Below are positions 17,133 through 28,515 of a stretch of 64,000 nucleotides of DNA, in pieces. Source of the stretch: Xanthomonas rydalmerensis (GTDB taxonomy: Bacteria > Pseudomonadota > Gammaproteobacteria > Xanthomonadales > Xanthomonadaceae); contig NZ_CP126170.1 in assembly GCF_033170385.1 (NCBI RefSeq), positions 3,868,001-3,932,000 of the forward strand, given 5' to 3'. Within the stretch, counting starts at the first letter, position 1. Every line of letters starts with the position of its first letter. Under the pieces are notes generated by a model. That model did not search any database. It was not told the DNA's origin and was given only the letters and a program-made list of their open reading frames with translations. A program made the translations under genes and the position numbers.

Positions 17133-17624
17133 TCAGGGCAAGCCGCCACCGGTTTGCTGCTGCCGCCATTGCGCGTAATCGACGAAGTCGCCATCGACCA
17201 CGTCGTACCAGCGGATCGCGCCGGAACGCTCGACGCGGAAACGGTCGCGGACCGGCTCGGTCTGTGGATCGCCCGGGCAACCGTCGCCGTGCTTCTCGCG
17301 CACCGCGATCTCGATCGCCGCCGGCGCGGAGGCCTTGGGTGCGGCCGGTGCAGAGGCTGTCGCGGAGGCCACCTCGTCCTGCTCGTCCTCGATGGCATAG
17401 CCCAGGCACGGCAGGTCGGGATAGGCGTGATCGGCCGCCAGGCGCGCCTGCAGCAGATCCATTGCGCGGTTTTCGTCGAAGGTGTCGGCCGGCGGGGTCG
17501 CCCGCGGCGGGTCGGTCTTGGCCGTCGGCGACGGGCTATCGGCCTGCCGATCGGGGGCGGGGCCGCAGCCCGCGCTCAGCATCGCCAGCAGCAGTGTGGC
17601 CGGCAGTCGCATGCGCTTGAACAT
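17133..17624 (-). CDS. Hypothetical lipoprotein
   Basis: A 163-residue putative lipoprotein of unknown function. The N-terminus FKRMRLPATLLLAMLSAGC is a lipoprotein signal with Cys20 as the lipidated residue; Ser at -3 is allowed but uncommon. A Pro/Ser/Thr-rich linker follows (about 22-48). The mature part has three further cysteines' worth of conserved-looking context (LPCLGYAIEDE, GDGCPGDPQTE) and ends in Gln/Gly-rich sequence. The longer frame upstream of the ATG at 17624 lacks a signal and is unlikely. It lies between lpxH (convergent) and the M72 peptidase. Confidence 0.75.
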   Translation of the reverse strand: MFKRMRLPATLLLAMLSAGCGPAPDRQADSPSPTAKTDPPRATPPADTFDENRAMDLLQARLAADHAYPDLPCLGYAIEDEQDEVASATASAPAAPKASAPAAIEIAVREKHGDGCPGDPQTEPVRDRFRVERSGAIRWYDVVDGDFVDYAQWRQQQTGGGLP

Positions 17625-17765
17625 CGTCGATCCCAGGAAGTCAGTCGGCACCGACCGCGCCGGCGCCACTTCCCAGCATAGCGGAAGCGCACGCCACCGC
17701 GCCCGCTCCGCTCGTCTCCGTCACGCGTGGCGCAGGCGTGCGGCCTGCGCCACGCGCACGCCGGC

Positions 17766-19010
17766 TCAGCGGAACCCGGCCACCGTCGCCTTGGTGTTGA
17801 CCAGCACACGCTGGTTGTCGGCGGTGCTGGCGTTGCCCATCGGCACGCCGTTGTAGGACACGTTCGGGTTGGACCAGTAGTTCAGCCGCGGGCAACTGCT
17901 GGTGCAGTTGTAGGCCATGATCGTTCGCCAGCTGTTGCCGTAGCGATAACCGTGGCCATAGGCGTACGGCGAGGTGCTGGAGTCGGTGGCCACATCGTGG
18001 CGCGCGCTCTGCAGATGGCCGATCTCGTGGGCGAAGCTGTAGTAGCCGGTGGCGCAATCCCAGTACACCGCCGCGAACGCGGTGGCGGCGGTGGAACCGA
18101 TGCCCGAGGCGAGGCCGCAATAGGCGGAATTGTCGATGATCAGCACGCCGACGTCGGCCGCGGTGCTGTTGCGCGAGGTATGGATACTGTCCATGTAGCC
18201 GTCGCTGGTACCGCGGAAGCGGGTCAGGTCGGTGTTGAAGTCGCCGGACTCGGTGTAGTTGGTGGTCTCGTAGCCGGCCAGTTGCATGGTGATGCCGACG
18301 TTGCTGTTGGTGTAGCCCTGGTTGGACTCGGCCACCGCCAGTTGCACCAGCGACTGGATGTTGCCGCCGTAGCTGGTCACCGCCTTGTTGGTCGCCACCA
18401 CCAGCACGCGAATGGTCGCGGGCGAACCGGACGAGGCGCCGGCGGCGGTCATGCGCTCGTCGATCACCGACTGCGGCATCTGCACGGTCGGCAGCAGGGC
18501 GTAGTCGGCCGGATGCTCGGCCGGCATGCGGCGTTCGTCGACCTCCACCAGCACATGGCCGCCGCCGGCGATCGGACGCAGGTGGAACAGCGTGCCGTTG
18601 CTGCGGATGCTGCCGGTGATGGTGTCGCCGCTGCGCACCAGGATCGCCGAGTTCAGCGGATCCAGGCCGGAGGGTGCGCGAGTCCGGGCCACCGCGGCAT
18701 TGCCGAGGTTGCCGTACCAGATGCTGTTGCCGCCTTCCAACTGCTCGGTCTTCAACTGCGTGGCGGTGATGCGCTGGCCCAGCAGGTCCAGCTCGAGTTG
18801 CTTCTGTCCGGCGGTGACCGCGGCGGCGTTCACGCCGACGCGCTGCACCGCGCCGGTGGCGGGATTGGCCAGCAGGCGGCTCAGCGCCGGCTCGCCGGCG
18901 ATGGACTTGGACACGTACTGGCTGCTCTGGAACAGGGGCGTTCCGGCCGCGGAGGCGGAACCGGCGACACACAGGGCAAGCATCGCGGTAAGGCTGCAGA
19001 TCGACTTCAT
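17766..19010 (-). CDS. Secreted peptidyl-Asp metallopeptidase (M72-like metzincin)
   Basis: A 414-residue exported zinc protease. The signal peptide likely ends ASA-AGT near residue 22. A propeptide-like region is followed by a catalytic domain. The zinc site is HEIGHLQSARHD, an HExxHxxxxxHD metzincin motif in which Ser replaces the usual Gly at the eighth position. The Met-turn is TIMAYNC, about 40 residues later. The overall order matches peptidyl-Asp metalloendopeptidases (M72), which cut before acidic residues. The C-terminal region is Cys- and Asn-rich. It is transcribed alone, and secretion suggests a role in degrading host or environmental protein. Confidence 0.88.
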   Translation of the reverse strand: MKSICSLTAMLALCVAGSASAAGTPLFQSSQYVSKSIAGEPALSRLLANPATGAVQRVGVNAAAVTAGQKQLELDLLGQRITATQLKTEQLEGGNSIWYGNLGNAAVARTRAPSGLDPLNSAILVRSGDTITGSIRSNGTLFHLRPIAGGGHVLVEVDERRMPAEHPADYALLPTVQMPQSVIDERMTAAGASSGSPATIRVLVVATNKAVTSYGGNIQSLVQLAVAESNQGYTNSNVGITMQLAGYETTNYTESGDFNTDLTRFRGTSDGYMDSIHTSRNSTAADVGVLIIDNSAYCGLASGIGSTAATAFAAVYWDCATGYYSFAHEIGHLQSARHDVATDSSTSPYAYGHGYRYGNSWRTIMAYNCTSSCPRLNYWSNPNVSYNGVPMGNASTADNQRVLVNTKATVAGFR

Positions 19011-19245
19011 GTCGGATTCCTGGGTGGTGAGTAGGGACGAACGTCGCCCCGCGCGCGGCCGGAACGGGGGAGGCCGCGCGGGGGAGTTCGATTAGCCGCT
19101 CAGCCACCGTTCAGCGCAAGCAACAAATGCGGTCCAGGCATCAGTCGGAGATAGACATCACGAAATCCACGCGACGCCACCGGAATGCCGTCCACGTCGG
19201 CGCCTCGCTGCAGCACACGCCACGCCCTGTCGGGCGGCGGCGCCT

Positions 19246-20052
19246 TCAGCCGGCCTGCTGCTGCAGGGCCAGCAATTCGTCCTCGTCGAACCCGGCCAGC
19301 AGGCGCGCCTGCAGGTTGAACGGACCATGCAGGTAGCCGCCGGCGTATTCGCGCAGCAGCGCGGCGAAGCGGGCGCGCGGCTCGATCCCGGCCTGTGCGC
19401 AATACCAGCGGTACCAGCGCGAGCCGGCGGCCACGTGCGCCACTTCCTCGCGCAGGATGATCTCCAGGATGTCGGCGGTGGCGTCGTCGTCGAGCGCGCG
19501 CAGCTTGGCGATCATGCCCGGGGTCACGTCCAGGCCGCGCGCCTCCAGCACCCGCGGCACCAGCGCCATCCGCGCCAGGCCGTCGTGGGCGGTCTTCTCG
19601 CACATCTCCCACAGGCCGTTGTGCGCGGCGAAATCGCCGTAGGCGTTGCCCAGCGCGCGCAGGCGGTCGCGCAGCAGCACGAAATGGCGCGACTCGTCGT
19701 CCGCCACCGCCACCCAGTCGGCATAGAACGCCGGCGGCAGGCCGCGGAAGCGGTAGACCGCGTCCCAGGCCAGATCGATGGCGTTGAGTTCGATATGGGC
19801 GATGGCATGGATGAAGGCGGCGCGGCCTTCGGCGCTGCCGAGGCCGCGGCGCGGCAGCTCGCGCGGATGCACCAACAGCGGTCGCGGTGGCCGCCCGGGC
19901 ATGCGGATCGGCTCGGGCGCCGGCGCCTCGGTCGGCATCGCCAAGTCGCCATGACGCCAGGCCGCGGCATGGCGCTGGGTCAGCGCGACCTTCTCGTCGG
20001 GGTCGGCCGCGTCCAGGCAGGCGCGCGCGGCCTGGTACAGGTCGCCGTTCAC
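19246..20052 (-). CDS. Ferritin-like DUF455 family protein
   Basis: A 268-residue helical protein with a di-iron ferritin-like pattern: AHIELNAIDLAWD, then DDESRHFVLLRDRL, then ILREEVAHVAAGSRW. These supply paired Glu/His ligands on a four-helix bundle. The cellular role of DUF455 proteins is not established. The start is taken as GTG at 20052 (NGDLYQAARACLDAADP); no strong ribosome-binding site was seen, so it could be slightly further in. It lies 117 nt downstream of purF on the same strand and may be read through from that operon. Confidence 0.82.
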   Translation of the reverse strand: MNGDLYQAARACLDAADPDEKVALTQRHAAAWRHGDLAMPTEAPAPEPIRMPGRPPRPLLVHPRELPRRGLGSAEGRAAFIHAIAHIELNAIDLAWDAVYRFRGLPPAFYADWVAVADDESRHFVLLRDRLRALGNAYGDFAAHNGLWEMCEKTAHDGLARMALVPRVLEARGLDVTPGMIAKLRALDDDATADILEIILREEVAHVAAGSRWYRWYCAQAGIEPRARFAALLREYAGGYLHGPFNLQARLLAGFDEDELLALQQQAG

Positions 20053-20169
20053 GGCGCCGCCGGCAGTTGCGCGGCCGCGGTCACCAGCGGCGCGCGACAG
20101 CCGCCGCACAGCACGGCCAGGCCCGCCAGCGCGCGCATGCGCCGCGCCCGGGCGCGGCCGCCGCGGGAC

Positions 20170-21636
20170 TCAGGCACGGCGCTTGCGCTTGGCCTCGTCC
20201 GAGCGCAACTGCATGATCCGCTCGAAATAGCCGGGCTCGATGCCGGTGGTGTACTGGCCATTGAAGCACGAGGAGTCGAACGCCTTCAGTTCCGGATTGC
20301 CCTCGCGCACCGCGGTCTCCAGGTCTTCCAGGTCCTGGTAGATCAGCCAGTCGCAGCCGAGGAATTCCTGGATCTCCTGCTCGCTGCGGCCATGCGCCAC
20401 CAGTTCGTCGGCGGCCGGCATGTCGATGCCGTAGATGTTGGGATAGCGCACCGGCGGCGCCGCGCTGGCCAGGTACACCTTGCGCGCGCCGGCGTCGCGC
20501 GCCATCTGCACGATCTGCCGGCTGGTGGTGCCGCGCACGATCGAATCGTCGACCAGCAGCACCACCCGGTTGCGGAATTCCAGGTGGATCGGGTTGAGCT
20601 TGCGGCGCACCGACTTCACCCGCTCGCCCTGCCCCGGCATGATGAAGGTGCGGCCGATGTAGCGGTTCTTGACGAAGCCCTCGCGGTACTTCACCCCGAG
20701 CACGTTGGACATCTCCAAGGCGGCGTCGCGCGAGGTGTCCGGGATCGGGATGATGGTGTCGATGTCGTGGTCCGGGCGCAGGCGCAGGATCTTCTCGCCC
20801 AGCTTCATGCCCATGCGCATGCGCGCCTTGTGCACCGAGACGTTGTCGATCATCGAGTCCGGGCGCGCGAAGTACACGTACTCGAAGATGCACGGGGTGT
20901 GGTCGGTCGGCGAGGCGCAGACCTCGGAGAACAGCTCGCCGCGGCCGGTGATGACCAGCGCTTCGCCGGGGCGCACGTCGCGCACGCGGGTGAAGCCGAG
21001 GATGTCCAGCGCCGAGGACTCGGAGGCGACGATGTACTCGTCGCCCTCCACGCTCTCGCGCTTGCCCAGCACCAGCGGGCGGATGCCGTGCGGATCGCGG
21101 AACGCGACCAGGCCCAGGCCCAGCACCACGCTGACCACCGCGTAGCCGCCCTTGCAGCGGCGGTGCACGCCGGCCACGGCGCGGATCGCCGCTTCCGGGG
21201 TCAGCATGCGCTGCGCGTCCAGCTCGTAGGCGAACACGTTCAGCAGCACTTCGCTGTCCGAATCGGTGTTGATGTTGCGGCGGTCGGCCTCGAACACCTG
21301 CTGGCGCAAGGATTCGGTATTGACCAGATTGCCGTTGTGGGCCAGTGCGATGCCGTACGGCGAATTCACGTAGAACGGCTGCGCCTCGTCCATGCCTTCC
21401 GAGCCGGCGGTCGGATAACGGCAGTGGGCGATGCCGACGCGGCCTTCCAGCACCGCCATGCGCTTCTCGTCGAAGACGTCGCGGACCAGGCCGTTGGCCT
21501 TCTGCACGCGCAGGCGGGTGCCGTCGGCGGTGGCGATGCCCGCCGCGTCCTGACCGCGATGCTGCAGCACGGCCAGGCCGTCATAGAGTTGCCCGGCCAC
21601 GTTCTGGGTGCCGACGATTCCGACGATGCCACACAT
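20170..21636 (-). CDS. purF: Amidophosphoribosyltransferase
   Basis: A 488-residue enzyme for the first committed step of purine synthesis, making phosphoribosylamine from PRPP and glutamine. The nucleophile is Cys2 of MCGIVGIVG, so no propeptide is present. The glutaminase domain includes [11 protein letters not shown] and [15 protein letters not shown]. The phosphoribosyltransferase domain carries the PRPP loop [14 protein letters not shown]. It is the last gene of folC-SPOR-cvpA-purF, 28 nt after cvpA, the same order as in E. coli. Confidence 0.98.
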   Translation of the reverse strand: MCGIVGIVGTQNVAGQLYDGLAVLQHRGQDAAGIATADGTRLRVQKANGLVRDVFDEKRMAVLEGRVGIAHCRYPTAGSEGMDEAQPFYVNSPYGIALAHNGNLVNTESLRQQVFEADRRNINTDSDSEVLLNVFAYELDAQRMLTPEAAIRAVAGVHRRCKGGYAVVSVVLGLGLVAFRDPHGIRPLVLGKRESVEGDEYIVASESSALDILGFTRVRDVRPGEALVITGRGELFSEVCASPTDHTPCIFEYVYFARPDSMIDNVSVHKARMRMGMKLGEKILRLRPDHDIDTIIPIPDTSRDAALEMSNVLGVKYREGFVKNRYIGRTFIMPGQGERVKSVRRKLNPIHLEFRNRVVLLVDDSIVRGTTSRQIVQMARDAGARKVYLASAAPPVRYPNIYGIDMPAADELVAHGRSEQEIQEFLGCDWLIYQDLEDLETAVREGNPELKAFDSSCFNGQYTTGIEPGYFERIMQLRSDEAKRKRRA

Positions 21637-21664
21637 GTCAACGCTCTCCGCGGCGGGGACGCCG

Positions 21665-22426
21665 CTATTGGGAAGGTGGCCGTGCCTGGCCGTTGGGTTC
21701 GACCCGTGCCGGGTCGGATTGCGCCGGACGCGCCTGCGCCGGATCGATGTTCGCGGGCATCAGTTGCGACGGATCGCTCCCGGGCTGCGCGGACCGCACC
21801 CCGGGACGTCCCAGGGCCTTGGACATCATTTCCTGCAGCCCACTGGCCTGCAGGGCGTTGCCCAGCGCGGCATTATCGCCTGCCGCGGGCAAGTTGCCCA
21901 AATCCATCTGCGACACGTTCAGTTGCGGCATCTGCGACAGGTTCAACTGCGGCATCTGCGGCATGCGCCAGTCCGGCATCTGCGCGCGCATCCAGCCCAC
22001 GCCGGGGCTGAGCACCGGCAGCACCATCGAATGGCGCCAGTCCGGCTCGCGGGTCAGCGGCGTGAAGCTCATCAGGAACGCCAGCACCGCGGCGAAGAAG
22101 CCGCCGCGCGCCGCGCCCAGGCCGAAGCCGAGCGCGCGGTCGGTGCCCGACAGCGCGGTCGAGCGCACTGCGGTGCGGATCACCATGCCGGTGATGCCGA
22201 CCACCGCCATCACCGTCACGAAGGTCAGCGCGTAGCCGCCCAGGTAGTAGCTCATGCTCGGCCGTGAGCCGTTGGCCAACCACTGCCCGGCGTTGCCGCC
22301 GAACTGGAACGTGGCCCAGCCGGCCAGGAACCAGGACAGCGTGCCGACCACGATGCCGACGAACCCACGCAGGGCCCCGAGCAGGGCCGAGACCAGGATC
22401 ACCGTCAACAGCACCATGTCGATCAT
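21665..22426 (-). CDS. cvpA: CvpA family membrane protein
   Basis: A 253-residue inner-membrane protein. Four hydrophobic segments occupy the first 145 residues (for example [21 protein letters not shown]), matching CvpA, which is linked to colicin V production and envelope homeostasis in E. coli. The C-terminal 100 residues form a Gln/Pro/Met-rich tail with near-duplicated [17 protein letters not shown], longer than in E. coli CvpA (162 residues). It lies upstream of purF, as usual. Confidence 0.92.
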   Translation of the reverse strand: MIDMVLLTVILVSALLGALRGFVGIVVGTLSWFLAGWATFQFGGNAGQWLANGSRPSMSYYLGGYALTFVTVMAVVGITGMVIRTAVRSTALSGTDRALGFGLGAARGGFFAAVLAFLMSFTPLTREPDWRHSMVLPVLSPGVGWMRAQMPDWRMPQMPQLNLSQMPQLNVSQMDLGNLPAAGDNAALGNALQASGLQEMMSKALGRPGVRSAQPGSDPSQLMPANIDPAQARPAQSDPARVEPNGQARPPSQ

Positions 22427-22521
22427 GCGCGCCTCCCGCGGCCGAGCCGCTGCATCGCGCCGATCGCGCGTCGCGCCAGCCTTCCCTGGACCATCGTGCT
22501 ACTCCATGGGCCGGGGCCCGA

Positions 22522-23619
22522 TCAAGGATGTGGACGTACCATACCGCTGATACCGACCTTGGCCGCCACCTGGGCGCGCAACTGCTCTGCATCGGCGCGG
22601 TTGGCGACCGGCCCGACCCGCACCCGGTTCAGCGCGCCCTTGTCGGTGCGCACCTGTTCGACGAAGGCGCTGAAGCCGGCCGCGCGCACCTTGTCGCGCA
22701 GGGCATTGGCGTCCTCGGCCTTGCCGAACGCGCCCAGCTGCACGGCGAAGCCGGTACCGGAAGCGGCAGGCGCAGCCGGCACGCTCGGCGCTGGCTTGGC
22801 GGCCGCCGTGGTGGCCGGCGTGGCCGCAGGCTTGCTGGGTTCGGGCTTGGTCACGGCCGGCTTGGCCGGTTCCGGCTTGGGCGCCGGCGGCGTCGCCGGC
22901 TTGGCGGTGGCGACCGGCTTGGCCGGCTCCGGCGGCAGCGCCTCGGTCTTGGCCGGGGCGGCGGGCGCGGCGGCGGCGACATGGCTGCCGGCGGCCGGCG
23001 TGGCGCTGGTCGGGGTCGCGTTGCTCGGCGCCGCGTCCAGGGTCACCACCTGCGCGTTGACGTCGTTGCGGACCTTGACCGCCTGCAGACGCACGGATTC
23101 GGCCTGGGCGCGATCGGCATACGGCCCGATCCGCACGCGCCAGGCCTGGCGCCCGCCGATCGTGGCCTGCTCGCGGAAGCCCGGCAGCTGCGCCTGCTTG
23201 AGCCGTGCGATCACCGCATCGGCGTCGGCGGCGGTGGCATAGGCGCCGAAGTTCACCGCGTAGTTGCCGGCGGCCACGCTCGGCGGCAACGGCTGCGCGG
23301 CGCTGCCGGCGGCCGGATCGGCCAGGTCGGCGGCATCGGGGTTGTTCTGGACCGGCGCCGGCGCGGCGGCGGCCGCGGGCGTGGCACCCGGGGACTTGGC
23401 CATGCCCACCGCCCCACCGCTGGGTGCATCGCCCGGGGTCACCAGCGGCAACTCGCGGGTCTGGAACTGGCCGTCGGCCGGCGCCTCGGGCGCCTTCAAC
23501 GGCACATTGGCCACGCCGCTGTCGGGCGCAGGCCCCTTCACCAGCATCGGCAGGAAGATCACGGCGAGCGCTACCAGGACGAGGGCGCCAATCAATCGCT
23601 GTTTCAGGACGGTATCCAC
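22522..23619 (-). CDS. DedD-like SPOR domain protein with two SPOR domains
   Basis: A 365-residue bitopic inner-membrane protein. One transmembrane helix (about residues 9-26) is followed by a first SPOR-like domain (about 115-195, YAVNFGAYATAADADAVIARL). A long Ala/Pro/Lys linker follows (about 200-285), then a second SPOR domain (about 288-362, FAVQLGAFGKAEDANALRDKV). SPOR domains bind denuded septal peptidoglycan, so a division-site role is expected. E. coli DedD has a single SPOR domain. It lies between folC and cvpA, the normal dedD position. Confidence 0.9.
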   Translation of the reverse strand: MDTVLKQRLIGALVLVALAVIFLPMLVKGPAPDSGVANVPLKAPEAPADGQFQTRELPLVTPGDAPSGGAVGMAKSPGATPAAAAAPAPVQNNPDAADLADPAAGSAAQPLPPSVAAGNYAVNFGAYATAADADAVIARLKQAQLPGFREQATIGGRQAWRVRIGPYADRAQAESVRLQAVKVRNDVNAQVVTLDAAPSNATPTSATPAAGSHVAAAAPAAPAKTEALPPEPAKPVATAKPATPPAPKPEPAKPAVTKPEPSKPAATPATTAAAKPAPSVPAAPAASGTGFAVQLGAFGKAEDANALRDKVRAAGFSAFVEQVRTDKGALNRVRVGPVANRADAEQLRAQVAAKVGISGMVRPHP

Positions 23620-23688
23620 GGAAGGGGTGAGGGGGCGGCGTGGCGGAGTGCCGTGTCGATTATAAGGTCGGCCCGCGCGAGGGCGGGA

Positions 23689-24948
23689 TCAGCCGGCTGA
23701 ATGCAGCCAGTGCAGGGCCTCGGCGGCGGTATGGAACGAGCCGAACACCAGCACGCGGTCGCCCGGCCGCGCCTGTGCCAGCACCGATTGCAGCGCCTGC
23801 GCCACGCTCTCGGCAACGCTGGCTTCGGCGGCGGCCGTACCCGCCAGCCGCGCGCGCAACTGCGCACTGCTCTGGCCGCGGCTGCCGCTCAAACCGGCCA
23901 GGTGCCAGGCATCGACCTGCGCGGCCAGCGCCTCCACCACGCCGGCGGCGTCCTTGTCGGCCAGCGCCGCGAACACCGCGCAGGTGCGGCCGGCGACCGG
24001 CTGCGCCTGCAGCGCGGCGGCCAGCTCGCGCGCCGCCTGCGGGTTGTGGCCCACATCGACCAGCACCTCCACGCCATCGCGCACGCACGGCTGCAGCCGT
24101 CCGCGCAGACGGGCGGCGGCGATGCCCTCGGCATAGGCGTTGCGCGGCAGCGACCGGCGCAACGCGCGCAGGGCGGCAATGGCGGTGGCGGCGTTGGCGC
24201 GCTGCACCGGCGCGCGCAACTGCGGCAACGGCAACTGCAGTTCGGTGCCGACGTCGCGCCAGCGCCAGCGTTCGGCGTCGATCTGCTCGTGGAAGAAGTC
24301 GCTGCCGGCGCGGATCGCGTTGGCGCCGATCGCGTAGGCGCGGCGCAGCACGCTGGAGGGCGGATCGATCTCGCCCAGCACTAGAGGCTTCCACGGCCGC
24401 GCGATGCCGGCCTTCTCCGCGCCGATCGCTTCGCGGTCGCTGCCGAGCCAGTCGGTGTGGTCGATGTCCACGGTGGTGATGACCGCCACGTCGGCATCGA
24501 CCAGGTTCACCGCATCGAGCCGGCCGCCGAGGCCGACCTCCAGCACCGCCAACCCCAGCTTGGCCTGCTGGAACAGCCACAGCGCCGCCAGCGTGCCGTA
24601 CTCGAAGTAGGTCAGCGCGGTCTCGCCGCGCGCGGCCTCCACTGCCGCAAAGGCAGTCATCAGGTCGGCATCGCTGGCCTCTTCGCCCTCGATGCGCACG
24701 CGCTCGTTGTAGCGCAGCAGGTGCGGCGAGGTGTAGCTGCCCACGCGCCAGCCGGCGGCACGCGCGATCGCCTCGATGAAGGCGACGGTCGAACCCTTGC
24801 CGTTGGTGCCGCCGACGGTGATGACGTGCTTGGCCGGCCGGGTCAGGCGCATGCGCGCGGCGACCGCGCGCACCCGCTCCAGGCCCATGGCGATGTCCTG
24901 GGGATGTTGGCGCTCGATGTAGGCGAGCCATTCGGAGAGGGTGTTCAT
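23689..24948 (-). CDS. folC: Bifunctional folylpolyglutamate/dihydrofolate synthase
   Basis: A 419-residue Mur-ligase-like ATPase that adds glutamate to folates and makes dihydrofolate from dihydropteroate. The P-loop is VGGTNGKGSTV (about residue 45). The folate loop YTSPHLLRYNERVRI and the motif HTDWLG follow, and the C-terminal ligase domain has LVDVGHNPQAAREL. The ATG at 24948 begins MNTLSEWLAYIE, the family N-terminus; the frame continues open upstream but into repeat sequence. accD, its usual upstream partner, is absent here: the next 418 nt hold a structured repeat. Confidence 0.95.
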   Translation of the reverse strand: MNTLSEWLAYIERQHPQDIAMGLERVRAVAARMRLTRPAKHVITVGGTNGKGSTVAFIEAIARAAGWRVGSYTSPHLLRYNERVRIEGEEASDADLMTAFAAVEAARGETALTYFEYGTLAALWLFQQAKLGLAVLEVGLGGRLDAVNLVDADVAVITTVDIDHTDWLGSDREAIGAEKAGIARPWKPLVLGEIDPPSSVLRRAYAIGANAIRAGSDFFHEQIDAERWRWRDVGTELQLPLPQLRAPVQRANAATAIAALRALRRSLPRNAYAEGIAAARLRGRLQPCVRDGVEVLVDVGHNPQAARELAAALQAQPVAGRTCAVFAALADKDAAGVVEALAAQVDAWHLAGLSGSRGQSSAQLRARLAGTAAAEASVAESVAQALQSVLAQARPGDRVLVFGSFHTAAEALHWLHSAG

Positions 24949-25103
24949 GGAGGCGATTGAACTCGACTGATGCGGCGACAGCACGCGTACCGAAGCCGCA
25001 CTGCACTTTGCTGTTGTTAGGCGTCGGCGGTTGCTTGGCTTTGGCTTGGCTTTGGCTTTTGCGGTTGATGTTGCTTTAGCTGTTCCGGATCCCGTGAGGC
25101 ACG

Positions 25104-25292
25104 GCAAGCAGGCCGGACGAAAACCCCGCAGGGGCGGCGCGCAGGACGCGCGCCGTTTTTCGACGGCACATGGATGTGCCGCCGAAAAATGTCCGGCCTG
25201 CTTGCGCACCCGGAGCGCGCAGCGCGGAGGGCATGCCGCCCGGGTGTGCTTTCTTTTGGTTACTTTTCTTTGCACAAGCAAAGAAAAGTGAC
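25104..25292 (+). repeat. Structured multi-hairpin dispersed repeat, copy 1
   Basis: A perfect 15-bp stem (25104-25118 with 25191-25205) encloses three hairpins. They are CCCC-GCA-GGGG (25124-25134), CGGCGCGC-AGGAC-GCGCGCCG (25135-25155) and a near-perfect hairpin at 25156-25189 with one A/C mismatch. A further stem (25207-25213 with 25240-25246) and a 12-bp perfect hairpin with loop ACAA (25262-25289) follow. The last 43 nt (25250-25292) are identical to 45626-45668. The preceding 90 nt are GCTTTGGCTT-like low-complexity DNA, as also before copy 2. No gene is seen in 24949-25366. Confidence 0.88.
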
Positions 25293-25366
25293 TCGCGCGC
25301 CAAGCGCGAAAGCATTTGATCTTGCCTTTGCATCAACTCAGCAGACCGTCGCAACGACCGGAAAAC

Positions 25367-26011
25367 CTACAACGCCCGATGCTTCGCCTCGCCGAAGAAC
25401 GGCGTGTGATGCGCGCAATCGTTCAGCCGCACCACTTCCAGATGCTCCACGTCCGGCCCTTCCAGCAGGTTCAGCGTGGTCGGCGCCTGGCGGAAGCTCC
25501 ACAGCCGCGCGATCGGCAGGCCCAGCACCCGGCACAGGATCACCCGGTTGACCGCATCGTGGGCGACCACCAGCAGCGTGTCGTATTCGCCCAGGCCCTC
25601 GGCGGCGCGGGCCAGGCCGCGCCAGGAGCGCTCCAGCACCTGCCGCAGCGACTCGCCGCCCGGCATCAGCACCGTATCCGGCTCCTCGCGCCAGGCGCGC
25701 AGGCGCGCAGGATCCTTCTCGTTGATTTCGCTGGCCAGCAGACCTTCCCACTCGCCATGGGCGATCTCCTGCAGGTCCGGATCGGTCTGCAGCAGCGCCT
25801 CGCGCTCGGCGCCCAGGGCGAAGCGCGCGGTGCGTTGCGCGCGTGCCAGCGGCGAGGCCACGGCGCGGGTCAGCGGCACCTCGCGCAGGCGTGCGCCCAG
25901 CGCCTGCGCCTGGGCGTCGCCGACCGGCGACAGCGGGATGTCGATCTGGCCCTGGTAGCGGCCTTCGGCGTTCCACGGGGTTTCGCCATGGCGGGCGAGC
26001 AGAATGCGCAT
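25367..26011 (-). CDS. Histidine phosphatase family protein (phosphoglycerate-mutase-like)
   Basis: A 214-residue member of the histidine phosphatase superfamily. The catalytic motif is LLARHGETPWNAEGRYQG near the N-terminus, with further conserved residues in SPLARAQRTA, EIAHGEWEG and the second histidine in VVAHDAVNRVIL. It fits the GpmB/CobC-like branch, so a small phosphorylated metabolite is a likelier substrate than proof of phosphoglycerate mutase activity. The ATG at 26011 is preceded by AAGGAA. It is likely transcribed alone or with the S46 peptidase upstream, though a hairpin with a T-run intervenes. Confidence 0.9.
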   Translation of the reverse strand: MRILLARHGETPWNAEGRYQGQIDIPLSPVGDAQAQALGARLREVPLTRAVASPLARAQRTARFALGAEREALLQTDPDLQEIAHGEWEGLLASEINEKDPARLRAWREEPDTVLMPGGESLRQVLERSWRGLARAAEGLGEYDTLLVVAHDAVNRVILCRVLGLPIARLWSFRQAPTTLNLLEGPDVEHLEVVRLNDCAHHTPFFGEAKHRAL

Positions 26012-26050
26012 GCGCTGGATTCCTTGGGGGAAGGGCCCGTCTCGCAAACG

Positions 26051-26079
26051 AAAACGGAGCGGCATGATACCCGCTCCGT
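26051..26079 (-). terminator. Likely terminator between S46 peptidase and histidine phosphatase genes
   Basis: On the minus strand the stem CGGAGCGG / CCGCTCCG is followed by TTTTC. It lies about 95 nt after the S46 stop and 40 nt before the phosphatase start, so it may end the former or attenuate the latter. Confidence 0.55.
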
Positions 26080-26173
26080 CGCCGGAAACCCTGCGCCGCA
26101 TCCCGCGCGCCGCCGCAGCGCGCCGGGGCGGACACGCGGACGGCGGCCATGGCCGCCGTCCGTCGGGCCTGGC

Positions 26174-28333
<2,160 letters not shown>

Positions 28334-28515
28334 CGAATAGCTTCCTTGATGACAGACGTTAGAGTGTAACGGCTGTCATCAAGCGCCCGGACCGTGACCA
28401 ATGGCACCCTGGGGCGTGTCGCCCAGTCCCGGGCACGTCCTGACCGCGCCGCAACATGGGCGCGCCGGCCGGGCGCTTATACTGCGCGCCCTCTTCCCAT
28501 CGAATCTGCACCGAC

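Noticed and set aside
19100..19612. Minus-strand frame of 170 codons overlapping the ferritin-like gene
   Set aside because: It is an out-of-frame shadow of the ferritin-like protein; its composition is Arg/Gly/Ala-rich with no motif.
25262..25289. ACAA-loop hairpin of the structured repeat as a terminator
   Set aside because: No T-run follows on either strand and it is part of a larger conserved element present in a second location.
26137..26162. 26-bp perfect palindrome CGGACGGCGG... after the S46 gene
   Set aside because: It is a short-loop G+C palindrome with no T-run and no second copy seen; it may simply strengthen the nearby terminator, so it is not listed separately.
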